NCBI GenBank assembly: GCA_002686465.1
Contig: NZCP01000050.1
Location: 1-19,799, forward strand
Reading direction: 5' to 3'
From: Candidatus Woesebacteria bacterium
Lineage (GTDB): Bacteria; Patescibacteriota; Microgenomatia; UBA8517; UBA10165
DNA length: 19,799 bases
Part shown: positions 6,159 to 13,086 of the stretch, piece after piece
Layout: every line of letters starts with the position of its first letter
How positions within the stretch are numbered: position 1 is the first letter of the stretch
The notes under the pieces: model-generated
Told to the model about the DNA's origin: nothing
What the model saw: the letters and a program-made list of their open reading frames with translations, nothing else
Database searches by the model: none
Program-made: the position numbers and the translations under genes

Positions 6159-7181
6159 TTAAATATTTTGGGCAAGCCCAACAACTACCCCATATAAAGG
6201 AGCAACCGGAAGGAGATTTTTTGCCAATGCCTCGCTTTTAACAACATTTGCAAACGGGTCGCCAATCAGAACTTCTATTCCAAGCTTCTCAGCCAAAAAA
6301 CTTGTTAAGTGGTTCATATTAGCCGTCCCCCCACTTACAATTGCTGCAGAAACGGGGTCGTTCTCCCCTAAATCAGTTTTGTAATATTGGATAGTCTTAT
6401 TCATCTCGTCAACAATCACTCGCAAAACCGGTTCCAAACTAGCCCTAACCTTACCTTCAAGCTGATCAGATGCTAATCCATACGACTTCTTATACTCTTC
6501 AGCTCGAGAAGCGTTTACTGACAATCCCGTAGAAACAGCTCGGGTGAAAACATTACCTCCGGTTGGGACTGATCGACTAACCGCCAATTGACCCGATCTA
6601 ATAATTGCCATGTCGGTTGATATCCCACCCATGTCCGCGACTAAAACTGTCTGTTTGGCAGGAGCAAGTGACCGAGCAAGCGCAAGGAGTTCGGTCTCTA
6701 CACTGGCAATAGTGAGACCGAGAATGTCGGCAAGCTTTGCATATTTTGCTATCAAGGTTTTTGGGGCAGCGACTAAAAGTACCTCGACTCCTCCAGACTT
6801 ACCCCCTGCGGCCTCAAACCTTCTAACAATTTGATAATCAATACTGGCATCCGCGATTGGTATTGGTATATATGGTTCTGCCTGCCAAGAGATTGCTGCA
6901 GCGATTTCCTGATCGGTTAAAAGCGGTAACCTAATAAGTCTTGAGAAAACTTTAGACTCGGGGAGCGAGATATTAACTTCCTTGGTCACTATTTTTGTAT
7001 CGGCAAGAAGCTTTTTTACGGCTTCTGCAACCTTGACTATATCGCTTTCTATTTCTGAGTCCAGCCCTTTTACAGGAGTTGCTGCAACACCAGCAGCCAG
7101 AAGAGCAAAATTATCACCACGCTTCTCCAACTGCATTGCCTTCATCGAGTGAGAGCTAATATCAAGACCAAAAGCTGCCAT
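6159..7181 (-). CDS. pilM: Type IV pilus actin-like ATPase PilM
   Basis: The 340 residues have the actin/FtsA fold signatures: phosphate-1 loop GLDISSHSMK (5-14), phosphate-2 loop VADMGGISTDMAI (181-193) and adenosine motif VSGGTANM (282-289). PilM is a cytoplasmic ATP-binding protein that recruits PilN through its INLLP peptide and links to the PilB/PilT motors and PilC. QAEPYIPIP (100-108) matches a PilM-specific segment. Length is normal. The start codon overlaps the upstream gene's stop as TAATG and has an AGGAGG 12 bases before it, the clearest ribosome-binding site of the locus. Confidence 0.95.
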   Translation of the reverse strand: MAAFGLDISSHSMKAMQLEKRGDNFALLAAGVAATPVKGLDSEIESDIVKVAEAVKKLLADTKIVTKEVNISLPESKVFSRLIRLPLLTDQEIAAAISWQAEPYIPIPIADASIDYQIVRRFEAAGGKSGGVEVLLVAAPKTLIAKYAKLADILGLTIASVETELLALARSLAPAKQTVLVADMGGISTDMAIIRSGQLAVSRSVPTGGNVFTRAVSTGLSVNASRAEEYKKSYGLASDQLEGKVRASLEPVLRVIVDEMNKTIQYYKTDLGENDPVSAAIVSGGTANMNHLTSFLAEKLGIEVLIGDPFANVVKSEALAKNLLPVAPLYGVVVGLAQNI

Positions 7182-8059
7182 TATTTGCTGATTCCTCCTG
7201 ATCCGGAAAATACGCCAAAGTCAAAAATAGGGGGGAGATCACGGAAGGGCTTATAAACTTCTATTTTTCTGGTTACATCACTACCTTCTGCTGTACCAAC
7301 TGACTCAATAAAATCCCCTTGAGGAGGCAAGGGGTCATCAGACAAAAGTCCCGCTTGGTGTACCTGGTCGGTGTTGTAAAGCATTCTTATCCTAACCACT
7401 TGGGGACCTGGATGCTGGTCATTGGAGTTGTCACGTTTGGTAACACCTAGATAATCCTTTAGTTCAATCTCTGGGGTTTTAAAAGCAAACGTTTGACTCT
7501 GTACAGTACAAGCACTGCCCCCTGTATCTGGACCAGAGAAGGCATTTGAGCGACCCGCAGGGTCGTAGGTGGCTCTGGCAATACGTACATCCTCACCATC
7601 CGAATCATCTGTGTAAATAATGCTTATTTCAACCGCTGGGGTAGGGGTAATTGTGGCTCCCTCTTCTCCCCAACAAACCCTAATATCTTCTCCCGTATAA
7701 CAATCAGAATTATCACACCCAAGATTACCATCACCGTCGCGCCCTACTAGCCAAACTGCAGCAGTGTCTCCTGATGAAAGAAGAGGAGGAAGAACAAACT
7801 CTGTTCCACCTGTTTCAACTAAATCATTAATTGTAGCTCTGAACTTCCCAATATCTAAAGTTCCAGTGGTTTCTCCAATCAAGGCTCGCTCAATACCTGC
7901 CTCGGCTGCCGAGAAGGCACGGGCAGCCTCTTCTTCTTTTTGTGAGACGGCGATATCAGTAATGGAGCGCGACACAACAGAGAGGCCGATCGTAAGAACA
8001 ACAGCCATGACAAGAAGGATAATTAGCAGCGCTTGCCCCGCATGGGCAGACTTTCTCAT
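7181..8059 (-). CDS. PilX-like minor pilin / tip protein
   Basis: A 292-residue protein with a PilX/GspK-type start: a short leader MRKSAHAG, then QALLIILLVMAVVLTIGLSV as the hydrophobic helix and KEEEAARAFSAAEAGIERAL (41-60), the conserved pilX N-terminal block. Position +5 after the likely G8/Q9 cleavage site is isoleucine instead of glutamate, as in tip-most GspK/PilX members. The C-terminal part is long and acidic, with an aspartate-rich loop RDGDGNLGCDNSDCYTGED (107-125) resembling a calcium-binding loop and three cysteines. A tip-priming or adhesion role is inferred. The start at 8059 is 7 bases past a strong -10, so the message may be leaderless. pilM overlaps its stop. Confidence 0.8.
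   Translation of the reverse strand: MRKSAHAGQALLIILLVMAVVLTIGLSVVSRSITDIAVSQKEEEAARAFSAAEAGIERALIGETTGTLDIGKFRATINDLVETGGTEFVLPPLLSSGDTAAVWLVGRDGDGNLGCDNSDCYTGEDIRVCWGEEGATITPTPAVEISIIYTDDSDGEDVRIARATYDPAGRSNAFSGPDTGGSACTVQSQTFAFKTPEIELKDYLGVTKRDNSNDQHPGPQVVRIRMLYNTDQVHQAGLLSDDPLPPQGDFIESVGTAEGSDVTRKIEVYKPFRDLPPIFDFGVFSGSGGISK
7194..7199 (-). promoter_or_regulatory. Shine-Dalgarno of pilM
   Basis: Perfect AGGAGG on the minus strand, 12 bases before the pilM ATG at 7181 and inside the end of the upstream gene. The spacing is rather long. Confidence 0.65.
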
Positions 8060-8066
8060 CTACCTT

Positions 8067-8096
8067 AATGTATCAATTTTCCCTTGAAGGTGTCAA
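8067..8096 (-). promoter_or_regulatory. Internal promoter for pilX-pilM-pilN-pilO
   Basis: Minus-strand TTGACA (8091-8096, perfect), 18-base spacer, TACATT (8067-8072). The ATG at 8059 is only 7 bases beyond the -10, so the first transcribed base should be at or next to the start codon. It lies in the only sizeable gap (8060-8125) of the minor pilin run. Confidence 0.65.
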
Positions 8097-8125
8097 TCAC
8101 TACTTCGTTCAGCCGAAGGGAAGGA

Positions 8126-8614
8126 TCAATTGCGCAAAAGAATGCTAGTTTTAACCTGATGGCTTGCTTTTTCCTCAGCACGTAAACCAGATCCCTCACC
8201 TGCTTGTTGGAATGTCATGTCAATCACAACAGAAGTAGTACCACCCTCTGGTGAACAAGTTATCGAGCAAGGAGGGTTCGAGGAGACAGTTGTCTCATTT
8301 GAATTGAGCGCAGATCCCCCTAATGTGACATTACCTTCTTCGCAGGAAAAATAATATTTCTTGCCATCCTCAACGCTTGTATAATCAACTCTGTTGTTGA
8401 CACAAGAAACGTCTTTTGCCGAATGAAGAGCCCTCTCCATAACAGACACAACGTAATTAGCATTTTGCTTAACCTTGCTTGCTACCTCGGTTTTACTGGT
8501 ACCCCGTAGTGAGGCAAATAAAGCTTGTTGGGTAATAGCTATAATGACAACGAAAACAGCAAAAACTACCAGCAATTCAACAAGAGTCATGCCCTTTTTA
8601 GATAATCTCTTCAT
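8126..8614 (-). CDS. Type IV prepilin (PilW/GspJ-like)
   Basis: A 162-residue class III prepilin: leader MKRLSKKG, then MTLVELLVVFAVFVVIIAIT with glutamate at +5 after the G8/M9 cleavage site. The body has helix alpha-1 continuing to about residue 55 and four cysteines (C75, C90 and a CSITC pair) that could form disulfides. PilD should cut and methylate it, and it would join the pilus or its initiating tip complex. It is last of six coupled prepilin genes; its ATG overlaps the previous stop (ATGA), and GGAGG lies five bases upstream. The exact minor-pilin class is a guess from order and size. Confidence 0.85.
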   Translation of the reverse strand: MKRLSKKGMTLVELLVVFAVFVVIIAITQQALFASLRGTSKTEVASKVKQNANYVVSVMERALHSAKDVSCVNNRVDYTSVEDGKKYYFSCEEGNVTLGGSALNSNETTVSSNPPCSITCSPEGGTTSVVIDMTFQQAGEGSGLRAEEKASHQVKTSILLRN

Positions 8615-9093
8615 TGTTCCCTCCAGTTAGTCAGTTTGGTACTAATAGTTGAACTGTGCTTGCCTGCAGATCCTTCCCATGTGATCGTCACAAGAACATC
8701 AACAGTCGTGGCATCCTTCTGTGCGAACTTCACCTCTCGCCAAAACTGCGTACCGGAAATTTTATCGTCGTCATCACTTGTGACGCACCGCAAGGCTTCT
8801 GATGGCCACGGCAATGCAAGGGGGTCAGCTGTAAAGCAAAAATATTTAGTAGACGGTGCACCACCAGATGGTAGTTGTGCATTTGTCTGGAAAACACTCC
8901 AACCCTTATCCTTTTCTTTCTTTAACCATTCGACTGCGTCTTTGGCATATCTGGTTGCTTCAGCTTGGGTTCTAGCAAAGGTAGTATTACGAATAGATAA
9001 AGTTATAATATGAACAATACCTGCAAGAATCAATACTGCTACTCCCATAGCAATTATCATTTCAAAAAGGGTCTGGCCACGCGAGCTTCTCAC
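8611..9093 (-). CDS. Type IV prepilin (PilV/GspI-like)
   Basis: A 160-residue prepilin starting with GTG in a GTGA overlap with the previous gene's stop. Leader MRSSRG is followed by QTLFEMIIAMGVAVLILAGI, with glutamate at +5 and glutamine at +1. Residues 40-60 (TQAEATRYAKDAVEWLKKEK) resemble the PilV/GspI alpha-1 extension seen in other minor pilins. Two cysteines (C86, C102) may pair. It should be processed by the neighbouring PilD and incorporated in the pilus tip complex. GGGGAG lies 6 bases before the start. Confidence 0.83.
   Translation of the reverse strand: MRSSRGQTLFEMIIAMGVAVLILAGIVHIITLSIRNTTFARTQAEATRYAKDAVEWLKKEKDKGWSVFQTNAQLPSGGAPSTKYFCFTADPLALPWPSEALRCVTSDDDDKISGTQFWREVKFAQKDATTVDVLVTITWEGSAGKHSSTISTKLTNWREQ
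8620..8624 (-). promoter_or_regulatory. Shine-Dalgarno of the 8126-8614 prepilin
   Basis: GGAGG on the minus strand, five bases before the ATG at 8614 and within the 3' end of the preceding prepilin gene. Confidence 0.6.
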
Positions 9094-9659
9094 TCTATTC
9101 TCCCCTGCGTACTTACCTGAATCTGCTTAGTATCGCTGGTTGAATTTTGCATAATAGTAATTGTCACATTTTGGTCCGCCCCTTCCCCTAAAGCCTTAAA
9201 AAGAATCGGATTACTGGTAGTCCAGCCAGACGTAATGGAAATCCCGCTCGGAAGAAGGAACGTGCGAACATCGCTGGTTACGTCATTACTACATTTGGCC
9301 TGGATCTTGTACTGACCACTTTCCAAGTTAATCTGATGACCAAGTAAGCTAAAACTGGAAGATGATTCGCAAAAACCAGCTGGCTTCTCTCCGGCTAAAG
9401 CAAGTTGTCTCGCAAGAGCAAAATTTGACTTCAGCTCCTCATGAGCATTATCTAAAACCTGGCGCCTGGCGAAATCTTGGTAAGCAGTATAACCGCCAAC
9501 AAAAACTATGGCGCCGAGAGCCAAAACAACCAGTATCTCAATTAAAGTGTATCCAGACCTCCAGATTATCGGATGTCGGATGTCAGATTTCAGATTTCCA
9601 GATTTCTGACCGTCTGACAACTGAACTCTGAGGCCTGACATCTGAAAACTGACTATCAT
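9090..9659 (-). CDS. Type IV prepilin (FimT/GspH-like) with a long repeat-derived leader
   Basis: A 189-residue prepilin whose mature part begins YTLIEILVVLALGAIVFVGG after the G36/Y37 cleavage site, with glutamate at +5. A pattern HEELKSNFALARQLALAG follows, typical of GspH/FimT helix alpha-1. The leader is 36 residues instead of the usual 5-20. Nearly all of it (residues about 3-33, including LSDGQKSGNLKSDIRHPII) is encoded by the heptanucleotide repeat at 9561-9653. Both in-frame ATGs lie in or before the repeat, and the first forms a 4-base ATGA overlap with the upstream stop, as in the neighbouring genes, so translation of the repeat is likely. Two cysteines are present. Confidence 0.83.
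   Translation of the reverse strand: MIVSFQMSGLRVQLSDGQKSGNLKSDIRHPIIWRSGYTLIEILVVLALGAIVFVGGYTAYQDFARRQVLDNAHEELKSNFALARQLALAGEKPAGFCESSSSFSLLGHQINLESGQYKIQAKCSNDVTSDVRTFLLPSGISITSGWTTSNPILFKALGEGADQNVTITIMQNSTSDTKQIQVSTQGRIE
9100..9105 (-). promoter_or_regulatory. Shine-Dalgarno supporting the GTG start at 9093
   Basis: GGGGAG on the minus strand, 6 bases before the GTG at 9093. It decides for the GTG start, which also gives a 6-residue leader and a 4-base overlap with the upstream stop. Confidence 0.55.
9561..9653. repeat. Heptanucleotide repeat element A (in a prepilin leader)
   Basis: Plus-strand units of seven (occasionally eight) bases: ATCGGAT, GTCGGAT, GTCAGAT, TTCAGAT, TTCCAGAT, TTCTGAC, CGTCTGAC, AACTGAA, CTCTGAG, GCCTGAC, ATCTGAA, AACTGAC. 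The left half is rich in NTCAGAT and the right half in its reverse complement ATCTGAN, so it can fold as an imperfect hairpin. It lies wholly within coding sequence. Confidence 0.85.
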
Positions 9660-10195
9660 GGGTTAGTTACTGTATAGTTGCAACTTTCGGTCCCACAGCC
9701 CCCCGCGCAGGCGCTTGATCCGCTCCCGCGTTCCAACTTGGCGCAAAGTTTGTATTTACTTGTGTTTGAAGAGTCTAACTCATATCCATACTCGGCAGTT
9801 TCTCGAGGGTAGAGAGGATCATTGGGAACCGAGTCCATATAAGTACTAGTCCCGCCACCAACACATGTATCCTGCAGCGAACTACCAAAAGTTAAGGTCG
9901 CCGGATAGGATCCACAGTCAGATCTATAAATTTCAAGGGCAGATCTAATATCTTCAAGGTCTGCTTTTCTCTTAGTGTCTCTACCTGAGGCCTGCGCGCC
10001 CTGAAATGCCACGAAAGAGACGCTAATAACTATACTTATAATAGCCAAAACTACTAAAAGTTCAACGAGGGTAAACCCAGTACCAAACTTCCTGATTGTC
10101 GGATGTCGGATGTCGGATGTCAGATGTTCGGATCTCTGATTATCTGATAACTGAAATCTGAAGTCTGATACCTGGGATCTTGCTTTTTGTATCAT
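9656..10195 (-). CDS. Type IV prepilin (GspG/PilE-like) with a long repeat-derived leader
   Basis: A 179-residue prepilin. Mature start FTLVELLVVLAIISIVISVS after the G40/F41 site, glutamate at +5, followed by ASGRDTKRKADLEDIRSALEIY, the GspG/major-pilin type alpha-1 block, and six C-terminal-half cysteines including CAGGCGTESC. The leader is 40 residues; residues about 7-35 are encoded by repeat element B. Its LSDNQRSEHLTSDIRHPTI closely resembles the leader of the next gene, which contains element A. The ATG at 10195 overlaps the previous stop as ATGA, which supports this start. The protein could be a second fibre pilin or a minor pilin. Confidence 0.86.
   Translation of the reverse strand: MIQKARSQVSDFRFQLSDNQRSEHLTSDIRHPTIRKFGTGFTLVELLVVLAIISIVISVSFVAFQGAQASGRDTKRKADLEDIRSALEIYRSDCGSYPATLTFGSSLQDTCVGGGTSTYMDSVPNDPLYPRETAEYGYELDSSNTSKYKLCAKLERGSGSSACAGGCGTESCNYTVTNP
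10091..10176. repeat. Heptanucleotide repeat element B (in a prepilin leader)
   Basis: From 10098: three perfect tandem GTCGGAT units, then GTCAGAT, GTTCGGAT, CTCTGAT, TATCTGAT, AACTGAA, ATCTGAA, GTCTGAT, ACCTGGG. As in element A, the sequence passes from TCGGAT/TCAGAT units to ATCTGA units, giving inverted symmetry. The two elements are clearly related. Confidence 0.85.
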
Positions 10196-10641
10196 AATGT
10201 ATCACAACTTGAAATACTCACACCTGATAGCTCTCCAGACCTCCCGTTTGAACAAAGGGCCCAAAAATTACCTGACCGTTCCATCTTTGCCCACAATACC
10301 CAATTAAAACCGTCGGAATCCGACTGATAATTATAGACGAAAGTTTCATCCCTACCTGTTGGGTCCTGCGGGCAACTCGATATAAAACTGCCCAACTCAC
10401 TACATAATGTAGTCGATGCAGGAACAGCAGTACTTTCGTGCTGAGGATAGACAAAATTATTGTTTGGGGCGTAATTCTCAAGCGCCTGGCGATACTGTTT
10501 TATATCTTCCTTCCTCCTCGTGTCCCTTCCTTGCTGTAATCCTGCCGGAAGTAGGGGAGATATCAGCACAACAATAACTCCAATTATAGCAACTACAACT
10601 AGCAACTCAACGAATGTAAAACCGAGCAGTTTATCAGTCAT
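10192..10641 (-). CDS. Type IV prepilin (GspG-like)
   Basis: A 149-residue prepilin with the short leader MTDKLLG and mature start FTFVELLVVVAIIGVIVVLI, with glutamate at +5. QQGRDTRRKEDIKQYRQALENY matches the alpha-1 region of GspG-like pilins and of its neighbours. The body contains aromatic residues (NWVLWAKMER, NFWALC) and five cysteines. Its start overlaps the previous stop as ATGA and its own stop overlaps the next start. No Shine-Dalgarno is seen, so translation probably depends on coupling. Confidence 0.85.
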   Translation of the reverse strand: MTDKLLGFTFVELLVVVAIIGVIVVLISPLLPAGLQQGRDTRRKEDIKQYRQALENYAPNNNFVYPQHESTAVPASTTLCSELGSFISSCPQDPTGRDETFVYNYQSDSDGFNWVLWAKMERSGNFWALCSNGRSGELSGVSISSCDTL

Positions 10642-11189
10642 TTTAAAATTGCACTTTCTGTCGCATCGTAGTCCAAAAGAGGTATGTCTAATTCTTTCGA
10701 TAATGTTGATGGATGCTTATTAGTAAGACCGAAGTTGCAAACCTTCGTTCCACACATTATACCCCTTTCTTCTATATCTTCATTGTACTCATCAGTATCC
10801 TTACGTTCAAGATGTCCAAGAACTTGGATATCTTGGCGATTAGAAAGATAGACATATCTATATCCTTCCGAGGACAATGGGTCCTGAGGAAGAGGGCCTC
10901 CGAAATCTGGATCACGCAGTCTTCCGATAGGGTTTCCCCACTCGCAAGGGAAAAAATCTAAACCCGATCCACAACCCAAAATTTTGCTATCAACAGACTT
11001 GGGATAGAATCGAAAATCCTCGCGGTATTCTTTTAAGGCATCTCCAATATAGGAAACATCGTTCTTTCGTTGAACATCCCTCGCTTTGACTTCTGAGGCG
11101 CTGAAGTTAAAACCCGCTACAACCGTAATACCCAAGAGTATTAAAATAACTGCCAAAAGCTCTGGTTTTGTCATACCCTGCGATTTCAT
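10638..11189 (-). CDS. Type IV prepilin with unusual mature N-terminus (MTKPELL)
   Basis: A 183-residue prepilin. The five-residue leader MKSQG is followed by MTKPELLAVILILLGITVVA; the +5 glutamate is kept, but K3-P4 is unusual in an otherwise hydrophobic start. SEVKARDVQRKNDVSYIGDALKEY is the alpha-1 block shared with the neighbouring pilins. Four cysteines include the pair CGTKVC. The ATG at 11189 is preferred over an in-frame ATG at 11207 because it gives the ATGA overlap with pilD that is repeated through this operon and has CAGGG just upstream. Confidence 0.8.
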   Translation of the reverse strand: MKSQGMTKPELLAVILILLGITVVAGFNFSASEVKARDVQRKNDVSYIGDALKEYREDFRFYPKSVDSKILGCGSGLDFFPCEWGNPIGRLRDPDFGGPLPQDPLSSEGYRYVYLSNRQDIQVLGHLERKDTDEYNEDIEERGIMCGTKVCNFGLTNKHPSTLSKELDIPLLDYDATESAILK

Positions 11190-11977
11190 AATAACCCTGA
11201 ATACCATTTTACAATTTTTTCACCATAAAAAAGCACCAACCAGTTGCTTGCCAATAGAAACGGTCCAAAAGGAATCGGCTTACCGATACTGGCACGACCT
11301 GTCACTAAAAGTATTATACCAACTACCGCCCCTGTCAAGAAGGAGACAAATCCCCAAACTAGAACTCCCGGGAAACCAACAAGGCTACCCAAGATCGCCG
11401 ACATTTTAACATCGCCAAATCCCATTCCTCGTCCTTTGGTTACAAGATAAAGCACAAGGAAAAAAACAAAGGAGATAAATCCCCAAAATATATGCTGAAA
11501 GAGGGTGGGTGAGGGTGAAAAAAGAAGTGCAATTAATACTACAGACCCGAGAACTAATAATATCTCGTCTGGAAGTATTTGGAATTCTAGATCGATGATG
11601 GTGAGTAACAAGTAACAAGTAACAAGTAACAAGAAGAAGGGGAGAGAGAGTATTCCGAGGGTTTCTGCAACGTTCATAGCAAGCCCGGTGGGTAGATTGA
11701 GCCAAAGCCAACCAGATGTCACAAAACTAACTGCGGTCGCAAGCTCGATAGCTGGATAACGCCAGTGAATTTTTTTACCACACTCTCCACACTTCCCAGC
11801 CGAGATAAGGTAGTAGACAATTGGAACATTTTGATACCAGGAGATTTTTTTCTTGCACTTAGGACAAAAGGAACGTCCTGTGATCGAAATACGGCGAGGA
11901 AGACGATATGCGAGCATCCCTAAAAAAGAGCCGATAACCAAACCTAAAATAGTTAAAGCGAGGTAAAAGAAAAACAT
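11186..11977 (-). CDS. pilD: Prepilin peptidase / N-methyltransferase PilD
   Basis: An integral membrane aspartic protease of 263 residues that cuts prepilin leaders after glycine and methylates the new N-terminus. The N-terminal methylase-type domain has a zinc tetracysteine, C38-P-K-C41 and C63-G-E-C66. The catalytic aspartates are D129 in IIDLEFQILPDE and D189 in the GFGD motif (GMGFGDVK, 184-191). Multiple transmembrane helices are evident. Length is normal. Residues 116-125 (LLLVTCYLLL), just before catalytic D129, are encoded by four perfect tandem copies of a seven-base repeat. It lies within the pilin gene cluster, overlapping the next gene by 4 bases. Confidence 0.96.
   Translation of the reverse strand: MFFFYLALTILGLVIGSFLGMLAYRLPRRISITGRSFCPKCKKKISWYQNVPIVYYLISAGKCGECGKKIHWRYPAIELATAVSFVTSGWLWLNLPTGLAMNVAETLGILSLPFFLLLVTCYLLLTIIDLEFQILPDEILLVLGSVVLIALLFSPSPTLFQHIFWGFISFVFFLVLYLVTKGRGMGFGDVKMSAILGSLVGFPGVLVWGFVSFLTGAVVGIILLVTGRASIGKPIPFGPFLLASNWLVLFYGEKIVKWYSGLL
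11604..11631. repeat. Four perfect tandem AGTAACA heptamers inside pilD
   Basis: AGTAACA repeated four times without error. On the coding strand it gives LLLVTCYLLL; a unit of seven bases gives a seven-residue peptide period (VTCYLLL). The unit is the same, shifted by one base, as GTAACAA in the pilB-pilT hairpin. Confidence 0.9.
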
Positions 11978-11994
11978 TCTATGAATCGACTAGA

Positions 11995-12573
11995 CTAATT
12001 TGGCACACAGACGTAACATACGTCCTCTTCTACCCAAGACACACTGTCAAAGCAGCTGCTTGGTGTTCCTGATGGACTAATAGTCTCTCCTGGCTGAAAT
12101 TGATAGAGCTGGCTAACATTTTTTCTTGTCTTTTCAGAATCAGGGATAAAACAAACATTAATAGGATCTTCGAGCTGGCCTCCTTTGGCAACATAGAGTG
12201 CGTCTTGTTCCCTTGTGACTGAGGTATGCGAAAAGAACTCTTTATAGAGTTGTCCCGCCTGAATTAGAGCCCCAGGCTCTGAACAGTCGCTGTCTGCACA
12301 CACTCCTATTTTAGGATCAGTGGCCGGAGTCCAGACAAGTGCAGGGGAAACGCTTTGTGATTCGGTAGCATTGGCCCAAGGAACCTTCCCTGTAGCAATA
12401 AAAAAGTCTTTAATTGCACCTTGAAGAGATATTGCGTCTTTATGCAATCGATTATCCCTCTCCTGTTTCGCGCGCTCTAGTGGATCCAAAACCAGAATTA
12501 CTCCTGAGACAATGAGGCCAAAAAAAGCGATGATAACAATCAACTCGACAGTGGTGAAAGTGAAACGCCGCAT
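11995..12573 (-). CDS. Pilin-like protein with an atypical cleavage site
   Basis: A 192-residue protein with a pilin-like hydrophobic start, MRRFTFTTVELIVIIAFFGL, followed by DPLERAKQERDNRLHKD, the position of the alpha-1 charged segment. If FTTVE marks +1 to +5, residue -1 is threonine instead of the glycine required by PilD, and the leader is only MRRFT. The C-terminus CYVCVPN matches CYRCVSSNIE in the next upstream gene, and the two share other spacing (GKVPWANAT versus GEYPWNTSA), so they are paralogues. The ATG at 12573 was chosen over an upstream GTG at 12600 that would overlap the previous gene. PilD processing is uncertain. Confidence 0.7.
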   Translation of the reverse strand: MRRFTFTTVELIVIIAFFGLIVSGVILVLDPLERAKQERDNRLHKDAISLQGAIKDFFIATGKVPWANATESQSVSPALVWTPATDPKIGVCADSDCSEPGALIQAGQLYKEFFSHTSVTREQDALYVAKGGQLEDPINVCFIPDSEKTRKNVSQLYQFQPGETISPSGTPSSCFDSVSWVEEDVCYVCVPN

Positions 12574-12577
12574 ACAA

Positions 12578-13033
12578 TCATTCAATATTACTCGAAACAC
12601 ATCTATAACAATCGTCTTCTAAGCAATATCTGGAAGCGTCCTTGCGGAATCCGTCATCTTCTGCGTGGAGCCGTAAACTTTTAGAGCTTGGCAAAAAACA
12701 AGCATAAACTGCTTTCTCTTCGGCTGTTACAAAAATCTTATCAAGGTCTGGGTGATTTATGTACCCTGCACCCAAGAATTTCTCGTTTTCCAATATACCT
12801 ATCACTTCCCCCATAGAGGAGAGTTGTGTTGCAATAGGTTTGGCTGAGGTATTCCAAGGATACTCCCCTGAGGCCTTGTAATACTCCACAGATGCACCGA
12901 CAAAGCTTTTAGAGTAGTTCTCGCGTACTGTGTCCAAATCCTTCCGTGATGTCTCTTGTGGGTTGAAAGCAGCAATCGCGGCGATCACCAAAACTCCTAA
13001 AGAAGCAATGACAACCAGGATTTTAATTAGCAC
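12578..13033 (-). CDS. Pilin-like protein lacking leader and +5 glutamate
   Basis: A 151-residue protein starting from GTG with MLIKILVVIASLGVLVIAAI and then FNPQETSRKDLDTVREN. Aligned with the adjacent major pilin (FTLIELLVVIGILGVLAAAALVAINP), this start falls at residue +2. Reading upstream in frame gives only AsnPheVal-type codons and then a TAA at 13043-13045, so there is no leader; the +5 glutamate is lysine and -1 would be asparagine. It cannot be a normal PilD substrate. The rest is intact, with four C-terminal-half cysteines and a CYRCV tail shared with the next gene. It is either a decaying pilin gene or a membrane protein of changed function. Confidence 0.6.
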   Translation of the reverse strand: MLIKILVVIASLGVLVIAAIAAFNPQETSRKDLDTVRENYSKSFVGASVEYYKASGEYPWNTSAKPIATQLSSMGEVIGILENEKFLGAGYINHPDLDKIFVTAEEKAVYACFLPSSKSLRLHAEDDGFRKDASRYCLEDDCYRCVSSNIE

Positions 13034-13086
13034 AAAATTAGCTTAACTTATGGAAGAGAGAGAAAGCAAGTAGCCGAAGCAGAGAA

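Noticed and set aside
8101..8120. Small hairpin (CTTCG...CGAAG) downstream of the 8126 prepilin gene
   Set aside because: The stem is only five base pairs and no T-run follows; it may be chance.
9561..10176. CRISPR array
   Set aside because: The repeats are contiguous 7-base units without unique spacers, and no cas genes are present.
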